Shown one piece after another: positions 1-8,274 of a stretch of 64,000 nucleotides of DNA; the first letter of the stretch is position 1; the number at the start of each line of letters is the position of its first letter. Source of the stretch: Microcoleus sp. bin48.metabat.b7b8b9.023 (GTDB lineage Bacteria; Cyanobacteriota; Cyanobacteriia; Cyanobacteriales; Microcoleaceae). A model generated the notes under the pieces. That model did no database searches, was not told the DNA's origin, and worked only from the letters and a program-made list of their open reading frames with translations. The stretch is taken from NCBI RefSeq assembly GCF_013299185.1, contig NZ_JAAFKG010000048.1:1-64000 (forward strand), in the 5' to 3' direction. The translations under genes and the position numbers were made by a program.

Positions 1-225
1 AGAATGGACTACTGGGTAATGCTGAGTGACCGAGATAGTTGAGTATTTCTACTCATTTTTGTCTCGGATGATTCACTTTTACTCCCTCAATCCCCCTATG
101 TGCCAGTTGGGGGTGCGGAATGTGGGATCTAACATCAGCATCCTCACATTAGTTTCCGCAAATCCTGTTCGAGATAAGAGCGATCGCCCTTCAACGCCGC
201 TTTTACCAAATCTTTAACCAAAAGA

Positions 226-621
226 TTAGTCCTGCGTCTTCAGCAAAACCGCGCTGTGCCCAGCGTAGGCGTCATGGATGCGTTCCACATGATTGGAAAA
301 CGTGTTAACCGGCAACTCCGAGGGCAGATACCACTGGATTTCGTCTGCTTCTTCCGTGGTGTGCGGGCTACCTCCGACGACTTCACAGCGGAATGTAAAC
401 ACCAAGTCCGATCGCACTGGTATAGCATAAATCGCGATCGCGCCTATCACCTTAACCAGCAAACCAACCTCCTCTTCCACCTCACGGACAACCGCAGCCC
501 ACGGAGTTTCCGCCGCCTCAACCCTACCACCAGGCAAGTTCCAAGCATCCCTATCGGTGCGATGGCACAGCAGTACCTTGCCGCCGTTGTCAATAATCGC
601 AAAAGCACCAATAGTGTGCAT
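226..621 (-). CDS. Nudix hydrolase
   Basis: Nudix (MutT-type) pyrophosphohydrolase of about 131 residues, a normal length for a single-domain member. The Nudix box G-x5-E-x7-R-E-V-x-E-E-x-G is intact around GGRVEAAETPW and REVEEEVGL, so the Mg-binding glutamates are present and the enzyme is probably active on a nucleoside diphosphate linked to another moiety. The exact substrate cannot be read from sequence. I start it at the ATG at 621 (MHTIGAF); an in-frame TTG lies three codons upstream. It stands alone, with no clear operon partner. Confidence 0.85.
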   Translation of the reverse strand: MHTIGAFAIIDNGGKVLLCHRTDRDAWNLPGGRVEAAETPWAAVVREVEEEVGLLVKVIGAIAIYAIPVRSDLVFTFRCEVVGGSPHTTEEADEIQWYLPSELPVNTFSNHVERIHDAYAGHSAVLLKTQD

Positions 622-706
622 GGTTGACAAGCCTAATTTTGGTAATGAATAGCAATGAAATTTTCAGTGAAGTGCGATCGCAGGGCGAGGGCTTGAATGA
701 CGCACT

Positions 707-892
707 TCACTGCTGTGTATTCTGTTTTGCCTCGGTTTCCTGCTGTTGACGGTTTTCCAAAGCTTTGTCGATCGCCTTGCTAACAATCCATGAAACAGAA
801 CGTTCTTCAGAAGTAGCCCATTCCTCAAGAGCCTCCTTTTTTTCCTTTGTTACATACACAGCTATCAACTCAAGCTTACGCTTCCCGCCCAT
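707..892 (-). CDS. Small ribbon-helix-helix-like protein 1
   Basis: A 61-residue basic/acidic protein: a short beta-like segment (LELIAVYVTKE) followed by helices (KKEALEEWATSEERSVSWIV, then a charged helix). This is the arrangement of CopG/Arc-type ribbon-helix-helix DNA-binding proteins, often antitoxins or plasmid regulators. It is clearly related to the next gene: both share ALEEWA, ERSVSW and a following K-x-I-(D/E)-K segment. No toxin gene lies next to it. The function is inferred from fold appearance only. Confidence 0.6.
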   Translation of the reverse strand: MGGKRKLELIAVYVTKEKKEALEEWATSEERSVSWIVSKAIDKALENRQQQETEAKQNTQQ

Positions 893-976
893 TAGGTTTT
901 TCTCTCTTAAATTGACTCACATTTTAACTTCGATCCAATCTTTAACCAACTCACAGAGTGTTAATAGCTGTTGGAT

Positions 977-1165
977 TCATTCTTTCACCTCCGGTGTAGA
1001 TGCTTGTTGCTGTTCTTGACTTTGATACTCTTTAACACCTTTTTCAATCAGCTTCCCAGCCAGCCAAGATACGGATCGCTCATCTTTCTCGGCCCATTCT
1101 TCTAATGCTTTGGCTATTTCAGGATTGACGTAAGTTGTTACTCGTGTAAGATTTTTTGCTGCCAC
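977..1165 (-). CDS. Small ribbon-helix-helix-like protein 2
   Basis: A 62-residue paralogue of the downstream gene, starting at GTG 1165. It has the pattern LTRVTTYVNPEIAKALEEWA then ERSVSWLAGKLIEKGV, typical of an RHH dimerisation/DNA-binding core. The C-terminal tail is Gln/Glu-rich. Together the two genes form a tandem duplicated pair with about 85 bp between them. A DNA-binding role is inference; no operator is evident. Confidence 0.6.
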   Translation of the reverse strand: MAAKNLTRVTTYVNPEIAKALEEWAEKDERSVSWLAGKLIEKGVKEYQSQEQQQASTPEVKE

Positions 1166-1397
1166 GTTTGTGTTTTTTCCATAACTACTTTAGATAACAT
1201 TCTACTTTTTGACGTTACCTATTGACATGGTGTTACAAGGAATGGCACCATTTTACTTAGTAACAAAAGATGTTACTCGATTCCGACAAAAACCAAACCC
1301 CCGCCGTTTCAGACTGCAATCGAGACGCGGCAGGGGTTTGGGCTCCCACATTCACGAGATAACCCTATTAGGAGATAACTCATTAGGAGATATATCT

Positions 1398-1631
1398 ATG
1401 ATACCAACACCAAAGTCCGTTCCCGAACTACTGCGCGAAGAAATTCCCAACGCACCCCCCGACAAAAAACCCGTCCGCTTGCTGCTGTGTGGCACTCCCA
1501 AGGGCGTCAACTGGATCGTAGATATCCTGCAAATCTTGGGTTTTGCCAAGGTTGAGGAATGGAGTCCACCTCTCCCCTCGCCGATTAGCGGTGAAATCAT
1601 GCGGATTTTGACTCGCTATTTTGCTGAGTAG
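1398..1631 (+). CDS. Small conserved-looking hypothetical protein
   Basis: A 77-residue protein beginning MIPTPKSVPELLREE. The ATG at 1398 is preceded by an AGGAGA ribosome-binding site (about 1385-1390), which decides this start over an upstream in-frame ATG at 1209. The core (VRLLLCGTPKGVNWIVDILQ) is a beta-strand/Gly/helix pattern with no domain I recognise. Function unknown. Confidence 0.6.
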   Translation: MIPTPKSVPELLREEIPNAPPDKKPVRLLLCGTPKGVNWIVDILQILGFAKVEEWSPPLPSPISGEIMRILTRYFAE

Positions 1632-1783
1632 AAATTGATGGTGATGGCTGTTGCCGATTGGAGCGATGGCTGTCACCTACGAACTTTGAATTGTTATAAT
1701 AAAAATTGCAAATTGTCCTATATTTTGGGCTTTGTGAGATGAGGATTAATTTGCTAAAACAGCATCAATTTTAGGACAAAATC

Positions 1784-2386
1784 ATGGTACAAACCAACTC
1801 ATCCGCTGCCATTGCACTCAATATTCCACCAGCACTAACGCTCACCGTTACCCGCGAACAATTCGTTGAATTGGCAATGGCTAATCGAGAGTTACAATTA
1901 GAACGCACAGCAACAGGAGAATTAATCGTGAATCCACCAACCGGAGGCGAAACAGGATATCGAAATCTGGATATAGAAGGGCAAATCTGGCTGTGGAATC
2001 GGCGGACTAGACTCGGTAAAGCATTTAATTCTTCTACTGGTTTTCACCTGCCCAATGGAGCCGATCGCTCTCCCGATGCAGCTTGGGTTCGTCAAGAAAG
2101 GTGGGATGCACTCAGCCCAGAACAAAAAGAAGGTTTTATTCCGTTAAGCCCAGATTTTGTCGTGGAACTCCGTTCTAAAAGTGACAGAATCAAACCGCTG
2201 CAAGATAAAATGCAAGAATACATGGAAAACCAGGTGCGGTTGGGTTGGTTGATAGATAGAAACAACAGAAAAGTGGAGATTTACAGACAGAACCAAGAAG
2301 TAGAATTGCTGGACAATCCTGCAACTTTGTCCGGCGAAGATGTGTTGCCTGGTTTTGTCTTGGATTTGACAGAAGTTTGGGGATAA
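1784..2386 (+). CDS. Uma2 family (DUF820) PD-(D/E)xK nuclease-fold protein
   Basis: A 200-residue protein of the Uma2 family, which is greatly expanded in cyanobacteria and has a restriction-endonuclease-like fold. Visible hallmarks are the N-terminal LTREQF-type segment, an ELIVNPPTGGETG loop, the SPDAAWV strand with the first acidic residue and PDFVVELRSKSD with the second acidic residue and the lysine, followed by a helix in which the chain is read as KMQEYMENQVRLGWLID. The ATG at 1784 is preceded by a weak purine-rich stretch. Its biological role is not established; no mobile-element ends flank it. Confidence 0.85.
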   Translation: MVQTNSSAAIALNIPPALTLTVTREQFVELAMANRELQLERTATGELIVNPPTGGETGYRNLDIEGQIWLWNRRTRLGKAFNSSTGFHLPNGADRSPDAAWVRQERWDALSPEQKEGFIPLSPDFVVELRSKSDRIKPLQDKMQEYMENQVRLGWLIDRNNRKVEIYRQNQEVELLDNPATLSGEDVLPGFVLDLTEVWG

Positions 2387-2547
2387 ATGCTGAATTTTGT
2401 TAAACAGTGGCAATTCCTCATCTTCTAAGCTGGGAAATTTGATCTATAATGTACGGGGAATATATCAATTTGTTGAAAGTACCTGACGATTTAGAATGTT
2501 TATTGAAGATAATAGTGGGAATTGTAGATGGAGATGAAATTTCGCGG

Positions 2548-2611
2548 TAGGGTGCGTCGCTTCCAACCACTCAAATAGTGGCGAAAATTCTCGTAGCGAC
2601 GCACCTTACTA
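2548..2611. repeat. Dispersed palindromic repeat (GGTGCGTCGC family)
   Basis: Inverted arms TAGGGTGCGTCGC and GCGACGCACCTTA enclose a 35-base loop, between the Uma2 and epimerase 3' ends. Related copies occur near 35741-35805 and 43075-43137, so this is a dispersed hairpin family. It could also act as a terminator for the convergent genes. Confidence 0.7.
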
Positions 2612-2637
2612 TTAGCAATCTGCCATTTAAAAACTTC

Positions 2638-3702
2638 CTACAATATTGAACTCAAAACCACCTCATTAGCAGCAATCCAGTCATAAATATCCTGCAAAGC
2701 AGCTTCCGGGCCGATCGCAGGCTGCCATCCAGTCTTCTCCATCACCCTAGAAGAATCGGTAATAAAAATCGGAATATCCCCCGCCCGTTCCTCTAAAACC
2801 GGATGAATGGGAATTGATTTACCCGAAATCTTGCGGCACAAATCAGTTGTCTCAACTAAAGACAGACTGTTACTCAAACCACCACCAACATTAAAGACTT
2901 CACCGTCAAATTCAGCAAAATGTTCTAACTGATAATTGACTAATCTCAACAAATCTTCAACGTGCAGCAAATCTCTAACTTGCTTACCACTGCCACCAAA
3001 ACCGATATAATTGAGTGACTTCTGAAAATAATGTGCGGCTACCCACAAACCGCAAACTCCCTGATCGACTTTACCCATTTGCCAAGCACCGGTAATTAAC
3101 CCGCAGCGGTTGATAATTGCCTGCACGTTGTATGCTTCCCTGTACTCCTCAATCAGCAATTCCGAAGCTAATTTAGTTGCTCCGTAAAGCGAGCGAGCTC
3201 CTTTGAGGGGGAAGTCTTCGGAAATGCCTAACTCGGAGATACCGGGTAATGTTTGTTCTGGGGCGATCGCAAATCTATCATCCAACTCCAATAACTTGAT
3301 AGACTTGACAGAGGCGATCGGATAAACGCGACTCGTAGACAAAAACAGCAAACTCGCACCAGTCTGTCTCGCCAACTCCAAAACATTCACAGTACCCAGC
3401 AAATTCGTCTGCAAAACATACTGAGGCGAACTAAAACCCGCCAGCACAGAAGGCTCCGCAGCGCAATCTAGAATACAATCTGCATTGAGTGCAACTGGAT
3501 CTAAATCAGCCGCCGTGCGAATATCCCCATAAACAAACTGAATCCCGCAACTTTTAAGTCTGGGAATATTCAATTCCGAACCCCGGCGGCGCAGGTTATC
3601 CAAACAAATTATTTGCCATTCCGGGTGAAGTTTCTTCAGGCCAATTGCCAAACAACTGCCGATAAAACCCGCACCGCCCACAATTAAAATTCTCTCAGGC
3701 AT
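2638..3702 (-). CDS. NAD-dependent sugar-nucleotide epimerase/dehydratase (CDP-paratose 2-epimerase-like)
   Basis: Extended short-chain dehydrogenase/reductase of 354 residues. The Rossmann motif GGAGFIG is at residues 9-15, and the catalytic YGATK (Y-x3-K) lies near residue 175. The N-terminal segment with CLDNLRRRGSELN resembles CDP-paratose/CDP-tyvelose epimerases. It would act in the cytoplasm on a nucleotide sugar feeding glycan or glycolipid synthesis. It lies just downstream of the GT2 gene on the same strand (48 bp), in a probable sugar-transfer operon. The exact substrate is uncertain. Confidence 0.8.
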   Translation of the reverse strand: MPERILIVGGAGFIGSCLAIGLKKLHPEWQIICLDNLRRRGSELNIPRLKSCGIQFVYGDIRTAADLDPVALNADCILDCAAEPSVLAGFSSPQYVLQTNLLGTVNVLELARQTGASLLFLSTSRVYPIASVKSIKLLELDDRFAIAPEQTLPGISELGISEDFPLKGARSLYGATKLASELLIEEYREAYNVQAIINRCGLITGAWQMGKVDQGVCGLWVAAHYFQKSLNYIGFGGSGKQVRDLLHVEDLLRLVNYQLEHFAEFDGEVFNVGGGLSNSLSLVETTDLCRKISGKSIPIHPVLEERAGDIPIFITDSSRVMEKTGWQPAIGPEAALQDIYDWIAANEVVLSSIL

Positions 3703-3727
3703 TAACTAAATTTCTTGCTAAAATATG

Positions 3728-3781
3728 GTTCGTAGTAAGGACTTCAGTCCTTATTCGTTCGTAGTAAGGACTTCAGTCCTT
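3728..3781. repeat. Two tandem copies of the GTAGTAAGGACTTCAGTCCTT hairpin repeat
   Basis: Two direct copies (3728-3751 and 3757-3781), each with the internal palindrome AGGACTTCAGTCCT. They belong to the family that forms the array at 7687-8256. The second copy encodes the last residues and the stop codon of the GT2 gene. Confidence 0.8.
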
Positions 3782-4551
3782 GACTTTTGCAACAAATCTA
3801 ATTTCAACTCATTCATCTTTCTTGTTCGGTGGTAGTCACCGCGAGAGAGATGTTTTTCCAGCCAGACATACAAGACAATAAACAAATAGCGGCTTCCCAT
3901 CTCTTTTATTTTCAGCTTAGAAATACCAGCAGTCCGATTGTACCACCTCAGAGGAATCACCGTATAGGAAAAACCCCGGACAATTGCTTTCAACGGAAGT
4001 TCGACAGTCAAATTAAAATGATGGCTCAAAATCGGTTGTATGCCTTCAATCACTTCTCTGCGATATAGTTTAAAAGCATTCGTGACATCGTTGTAACGCA
4101 AGCCGAAAATACTTTTGACAAACCAGTTTGCTAAGCGATTAATTCCTAACTTGTGAATTGGATAATCAACGACAAACCCGCCTTTGATAAATCTGGAACC
4201 AAAAACGCAGTCATATCCTGCTTGCAATTGGCGGTATCCTGCTACCAAATCTACGGGATCGTCGGAAGCATCCGCCATCACAATCGCCACAGCATCGCCT
4301 TCAAATTCCGCCAATCCCCGGCGCACGGCAAATCCGAAACCGTTGGGAGGTTGATTGTTGACGTATCTAACTGTCGCAAAAGTCTCTGACAATTCCTGGC
4401 AAATGTCAACGGTTTTATCCGTACTATTGTCATTCACAATCAAAATTTCGTGCTCGATCCCTTCTAAATCAAGCGTCTGGGCTAAAGCCCGCACAGTACC
4501 TTCCAAACAGCCCTCTTCATTGTGGGCTGGTATAACCACCGAAATTTTCAC
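3751..4551 (-). CDS. Family 2 glycosyltransferase (polyprenyl-phosphate sugar transferase-like)
   Basis: GT2 enzyme of the dolichol-phosphate-mannose-synthase type. The N terminus VKISVVIPAHNEEGCLEG is the canonical start. It carries the nucleotide-binding NDNSTD, the acidic ADASDDP motif and a GSRF loop, then an ALKLYRR-type segment. It probably transfers a sugar to a polyprenyl phosphate on the cytoplasmic membrane face. I start at GTG 4551, preceded by GAGG with 5 nt spacing. An in-frame ATG at 4584 would add 11 residues that come from the left end of the TnpB element. The last ten or so residues (RTEVLTTNE) and the stop come from a palindromic repeat. The donor for the membrane protein at 5882-7621 could be its product (inference). 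Confidence 0.85.
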   Translation of the reverse strand: MKISVVIPAHNEEGCLEGTVRALAQTLDLEGIEHEILIVNDNSTDKTVDICQELSETFATVRYVNNQPPNGFGFAVRRGLAEFEGDAVAIVMADASDDPVDLVAGYRQLQAGYDCVFGSRFIKGGFVVDYPIHKLGINRLANWFVKSIFGLRYNDVTNAFKLYRREVIEGIQPILSHHFNLTVELPLKAIVRGFSYTVIPLRWYNRTAGISKLKIKEMGSRYLFIVLYVWLEKHLSRGDYHRTRKMNELKLDLLQKSRTEVLTTNE

Positions 4552-4560
4552 CAAAACCTC

Positions 4561-5880
4561 CGAGAAGCCCCTGGCTTCAGACATGGGGAGGGATAGGAGC
4601 GGCGATTGAGGGGGTTCGATGCCCCCTCAATCGCCATGCAATCTCCAGGAATGGCTCGTAATCTTGCTGTATAATTAGACATATCAATTGTCAAATTTTT
4701 TGAATTGTGGAACAAGTATTGACGTTAGTTTGCAAACTCCAACCAACGCCTGAGCAAGCTTCTAAAACAGATGCTTTGTTGAAGGCGTTTGCGGATGGTT
4801 GCAACTGGGTCAATCAGGTTGTTAAAGGTGGCGTGACCAGCAAAACGACGATTCAAAGCTTGACCTACCAAGAATTGAGAAAACAGTTTGGATTGAGCGC
4901 AAATCAGGCTGTGCGCGTCTGTGCCAGGGTTGGCGCAAATCGTAAAACCGCCAAGCTGAAAAACAAACCTGTGCAAGCGTTCAAAGCAACTAGCGCTGAT
5001 TATGATGCCCGAATCTTTGGCTTTAGAGAAAAGGATTGGACGGTTAGTTTGACTCTGCTTAACGGACGTGAGCATATCAAATTGGATTTGGGAAACTACC
5101 AGCGAGGCAAGCTCAAAGGTCGAGTTCCTACCAGCGCTCAATTGTGCAAGCACAGGGACGGACGCTACTACATTCATATTCAACTCAAAGACGAAACGCC
5201 AGAGCCGATTCATTCCGATCGAGTGATTGGTGTTGACTTTGGGCGGCGTGATATTGCGGTAACAAGCGAGGGTGATAAATGGGACGGTAAGCAAATTCAG
5301 CAGGTCAGGGATAGGTTCTCTAAGGTTAGAGCATCGCTTCAAGCAAAAGCCTCGAAGGGCACAAGATCGACTCGTCGTCGGGCGAGACAGATTTTGCAAC
5401 GGCTGTCGGGACGTGAGCGGCGCTTTCAACAATGGTTGAACCATAACATCAGCAAAGTAATTGTTCTGTCTGCCCTTCAACACAATGCCATTATTGCAAT
5501 TGAGGATTTGACGGGTATCAGGGAACGCACCAATCAGCAACCCAGAAACAAAACCGAACGCCGCCGATCTAATAGTTGGGCGTTCTTCCAACTGAGGATG
5601 TTTCTGAACTACAAGAGTTTGAATTACGGCGCCCTGTTGGTGACAGTTAACCCTGCCTACACCAGCCAAACTTGCCACGTGTGCAACCATATCGGGTCCA
5701 GAAGCGATAAGCGATTTAAGTGTGGCAACTGTGGCTGGCATGGTGACGCTGATGTAAATGGTTCGTTTAATATTGCCAATCTTGGAGCCGTTGTAAGTCG
5801 GCTTAGAGGCTCGGACACGCTTAGTTGCGATGTCCAGGGCTACCAAAAGCCCCCCGCTTCAGCGGTGGGGTAACTTACTC
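4561..5880 (+). mobile_element. IS200/IS605-superfamily TnpB-only element
   Basis: The element spans a left-end hairpin (AGCCCCTGGCTTC around 4566), the tnpB gene and a right-end hairpin (CCCCCGCTTCAGCGGTGGGG, about 5851-5870). No tnpA is present, so it is an IS1341-like, non-autonomous element. Joining the flanks CCAAAACCTC and CTCATCCTCC restores, on the minus strand, a stop codon followed by GGAGG and a GTG start. This supports the proposed ends within a few bases. In this family the right end normally lies inside a guide RNA (reRNA/omegaRNA), with the guide taken from the sequence after about 5880. Confidence 0.75.
4707..5873 (+). CDS. tnpB: TnpB RNA-guided nuclease (orphan)
   Basis: A 388-residue TnpB from a GTG start. 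The RuvC-like triad is visible: Asp in VIGVDFGRRD, Glu in IAIEDLTG, Asp in HGDADVNGS. A four-Cys zinc finger lies in between (CHVCNH, then CGNCGW). The C-terminal residues are encoded by the right-end hairpin, as is usual. TnpB proteins cut DNA next to a short TAM, directed by an RNA from the element's right end. This one appears intact. No transposase partner is present, so it depends on a TnpA elsewhere for movement. Confidence 0.9.
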   Translation: MEQVLTLVCKLQPTPEQASKTDALLKAFADGCNWVNQVVKGGVTSKTTIQSLTYQELRKQFGLSANQAVRVCARVGANRKTAKLKNKPVQAFKATSADYDARIFGFREKDWTVSLTLLNGREHIKLDLGNYQRGKLKGRVPTSAQLCKHRDGRYYIHIQLKDETPEPIHSDRVIGVDFGRRDIAVTSEGDKWDGKQIQQVRDRFSKVRASLQAKASKGTRSTRRRARQILQRLSGRERRFQQWLNHNISKVIVLSALQHNAIIAIEDLTGIRERTNQQPRNKTERRRSNSWAFFQLRMFLNYKSLNYGALLVTVNPAYTSQTCHVCNHIGSRSDKRFKCGNCGWHGDADVNGSFNIANLGAVVSRLRGSDTLSCDVQGYQKPPASAVG

Positions 5881-5881
5881 C

Positions 5882-7621
5882 TCATCCTCCGCGCAACTGG
5901 ACAAACTGGTTGTCAACAGGATTATACACCCAAGCTTTGATTTCGGTTTGGCCGATCGCCAAATCGCCACCAGACACATCAACCGCCCACCTCGCATTGT
6001 TGTACAACTGCGATTTCAAAGTCTTAGCAATATCGGGGCTGTCCAAATTTACATAAGCGTTAGCAAAAAAAGATTTGTTATCGCCGACAGATAGCAGTAC
6101 AATATTCGGCTGTTTCCTGTTGTCTGGCAAAACCGCCCAACCAGCAGCTTTCAATAATTTATCGCCCGTTGGAGGTTTGTCTAAATAGCCGTAAACTTTC
6201 TTGGTATTAGCAATAAACTCTACATTTTTCGCGAACTTTCTCCAACCAAATTTATCGAGAATAGCAGCACCATCTCTCACCAGCCAAGTTTTTTTGCTCA
6301 GCACCCTCAAACAGCTTTCTGGCGAATTCTTAAAAAAATCCGACGGTTCCAGGTAGTTAATTAACTGCAAACAATCTCGAGCGCCTTGCTTGTAAAGGAG
6401 TGCAGAGCTAGTTTGGGCGATCGCATTCTGAGAATTAACAATAATTATCCCAATTAATAGCAATAAAACTCCTCTATAAATAAATTTATAGTTGAATTTC
6501 AACAGAGATTTTGTTTCTCGAATAAACAATTGTCCTAACTGAACCAAAACAATTAACAGTAAAATCGAATTAGTCGTATATCTTGAAGATTCGATCGCCT
6601 GAATTGCCCCAAAATTAGCCCTACCAGCCGTAATAAACAAAGCCGACAAAACCGAAAACAAACCTATTGACAGCCAAGGCAAAGCCTGAGATCGCAATCC
6701 TAAATCAATTGTGGGATCGGCATCTTGCCCGTCCCCACCCAATCCCAAATCTGTTGATAAAATATTCTTCCCAAAATACCATACAAAAAATCCGAAAATT
6801 GCAAATACTACCAATCCTACAAATGCCGAAATTCCCGGAAATCTAACAATTGGTGAACCCAACAAACTCAAAAAATAATCAATTACCACCAGCGGCTTAT
6901 TCAACAATGCAATAATACTTGTTTTACGGCTAGGATGATAATCAATGGAGTAAATAGCACAAGTTGCTGCAAACAGTAATATCCATAGAATTAATCTGCT
7001 TTTTTTCTGTACTCGATTTCCCTCCAAATCCACCACAGCCGGAACCGCCGCCAACCAAGATAGCAAACCTTGAGCCAAAGAAAAACTAGCAATAAAACAG
7101 AATACAGCAGCAATAGAAATCCTAATATTAGGCAATAATTTGTGAGTTGCAACCAGCGCATACACCGCCGCTATAAAACACAGATTTACGAAAAACCAAG
7201 CTAATTGAAATCCCCAAAGCCAGTTTTCATGTTGAACCAGGGAGAAAAGTAAAATACAAGTTAAAATATTAGCTAAATGCCATAAATTATCCCCAACATT
7301 CTTAACCGGTATCGAGGATAACTTGTACAGAGTCATAAAAGTTATCCCAGCCAAACCGATGCTGAGACACAACTGATAATTGATATTCCATCTGGAAGCA
7401 AAAACCAGCACAGCAATAATTAATTTCGGAAAGACTATGCGGTGGTTGCTGTGCAAAGCCCAAAAATCGTTAAAGGTTACACTTCCCTGAGCGATTTTCT
7501 CAAACAGGCTAGCCAACCTCCACTCGTCATCAATGGGCACGTTAACGCTAAAAGTGGCTACAAATCCGATTAAAAGGACGACTGGAAGTAGATATAGCGT
7601 AAATAAGATAAATTTTTTCAT
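5882..7621 (-). CDS. Multi-pass membrane protein, GT-C glycosyltransferase-like
   Basis: A 579-residue integral membrane protein with about ten hydrophobic segments, starting MKKFILFTLYLLPVVLLIGF. Right after the first segment is VPIDDEWRL, an acidic motif in the first extracytoplasmic loop of the kind GT-C enzymes use with polyprenyl-phosphate sugars. A soluble C-terminal domain of about 160 residues follows. It probably transfers a sugar on the periplasmic side, fed by the GT2 just downstream. The TGA stop at 5882 originally overlapped the SD region of the GT2 gene, before the TnpB element entered. The family assignment is inference; no named family was recognised. Confidence 0.6.
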   Translation of the reverse strand: MKKFILFTLYLLPVVLLIGFVATFSVNVPIDDEWRLASLFEKIAQGSVTFNDFWALHSNHRIVFPKLIIAVLVFASRWNINYQLCLSIGLAGITFMTLYKLSSIPVKNVGDNLWHLANILTCILLFSLVQHENWLWGFQLAWFFVNLCFIAAVYALVATHKLLPNIRISIAAVFCFIASFSLAQGLLSWLAAVPAVVDLEGNRVQKKSRLILWILLFAATCAIYSIDYHPSRKTSIIALLNKPLVVIDYFLSLLGSPIVRFPGISAFVGLVVFAIFGFFVWYFGKNILSTDLGLGGDGQDADPTIDLGLRSQALPWLSIGLFSVLSALFITAGRANFGAIQAIESSRYTTNSILLLIVLVQLGQLFIRETKSLLKFNYKFIYRGVLLLLIGIIIVNSQNAIAQTSSALLYKQGARDCLQLINYLEPSDFFKNSPESCLRVLSKKTWLVRDGAAILDKFGWRKFAKNVEFIANTKKVYGYLDKPPTGDKLLKAAGWAVLPDNRKQPNIVLLSVGDNKSFFANAYVNLDSPDIAKTLKSQLYNNARWAVDVSGGDLAIGQTEIKAWVYNPVDNQFVQLRGG

Positions 7622-7686
7622 GAATGTGCGATCGCACCAATTGCCATCACTATTTTATATTAATATCGTTAAATCATTCTCATCAT

Positions 7687-8256
7687 GTTTGTAGTGAGGA
7701 CTTCAGTCCTGATAATTTGGGGGAATTAGGATTAAATTCCTCACTACGAATCAGGCTAATTAGGACTAAAGTCCTTACTACAAACCAGTCATCCAGTTTG
7801 TAGTGAGGACTTCAGTCCTGATAATTTGGGGGAATTAGGATTAAATTCCTCGCTACGAATCAGGCTAATTAGGACTAAAGTCCTTACTACAAACCAGTCA
7901 TCCAGTTTGTAGTGAGGACTTCAGTCCTGATAATTTGGGGGAATTAGGATTAAATTCCTCGCTACGAATTAGGCTAATTAGGACTAAAGTCCTTACTACA
8001 AACCAGTCATCCAGTTTGTAGTGAGGACTTCAGTCCTCATAATTTGGGGGAATTATGATTAAATTCCTCACTACGAATCAGGCTAATTAGGACTAAAGTC
8101 CTTACTACAAACCAGTCATCCAGTTTGTAGTGAGGACTTCAGTCCTCATAATTTGGGGGAATTAGATTAAAGTCATCACTACGAACCGGGCTAATTAGGA
8201 CTAAAGTCCTCACTACAAACCAGTCATCAAGTTTGTAGTGAGGACTTTAGTCCTCT
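7687..8256. repeat. Tandem array of 109-bp palindromic units
   Basis: Units start at 7687, 7796, 7905, 8014, 8123 and 8231 (last partial), so the period is 109 bp four times and then 108. Each unit has an outer inverted repeat, GTTTGTAGTGAGGACTTCAG and AGGACTAAAGTCCTTACTAC, and inner arms GGGAATTAGGATTAAATTCC. The units differ by only a few bases. It fills the 650-base gap between the GT-C-like gene and the HlyD gene. No ORF or spacer diversity is present, so it is not a CRISPR array. Confidence 0.95.
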
Positions 8257-8274
8257 TCAATTCTGTTCAGCCAA

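Noticed and set aside
26-217. Small plus-strand open frame near the window start
   Set aside because: No ribosome-binding site, no protein-like composition and no recognisable motif.
4600-4640. GGTTCGATGCCCCC resembling a tRNA T-loop
   Set aside because: No acceptor stem or anticodon arm fits around it; it lies in the left end of the TnpB element.
4725-5846. Long open frame on the minus strand opposite the first tnpB
   Set aside because: It is the shadow of a clear TnpB with intact catalytic motifs on the plus strand; composition is not protein-like.
7687-8256. CRISPR array
   Set aside because: The 109-bp units are almost identical throughout, with no short constant repeat and variable spacers, and no cas genes nearby.
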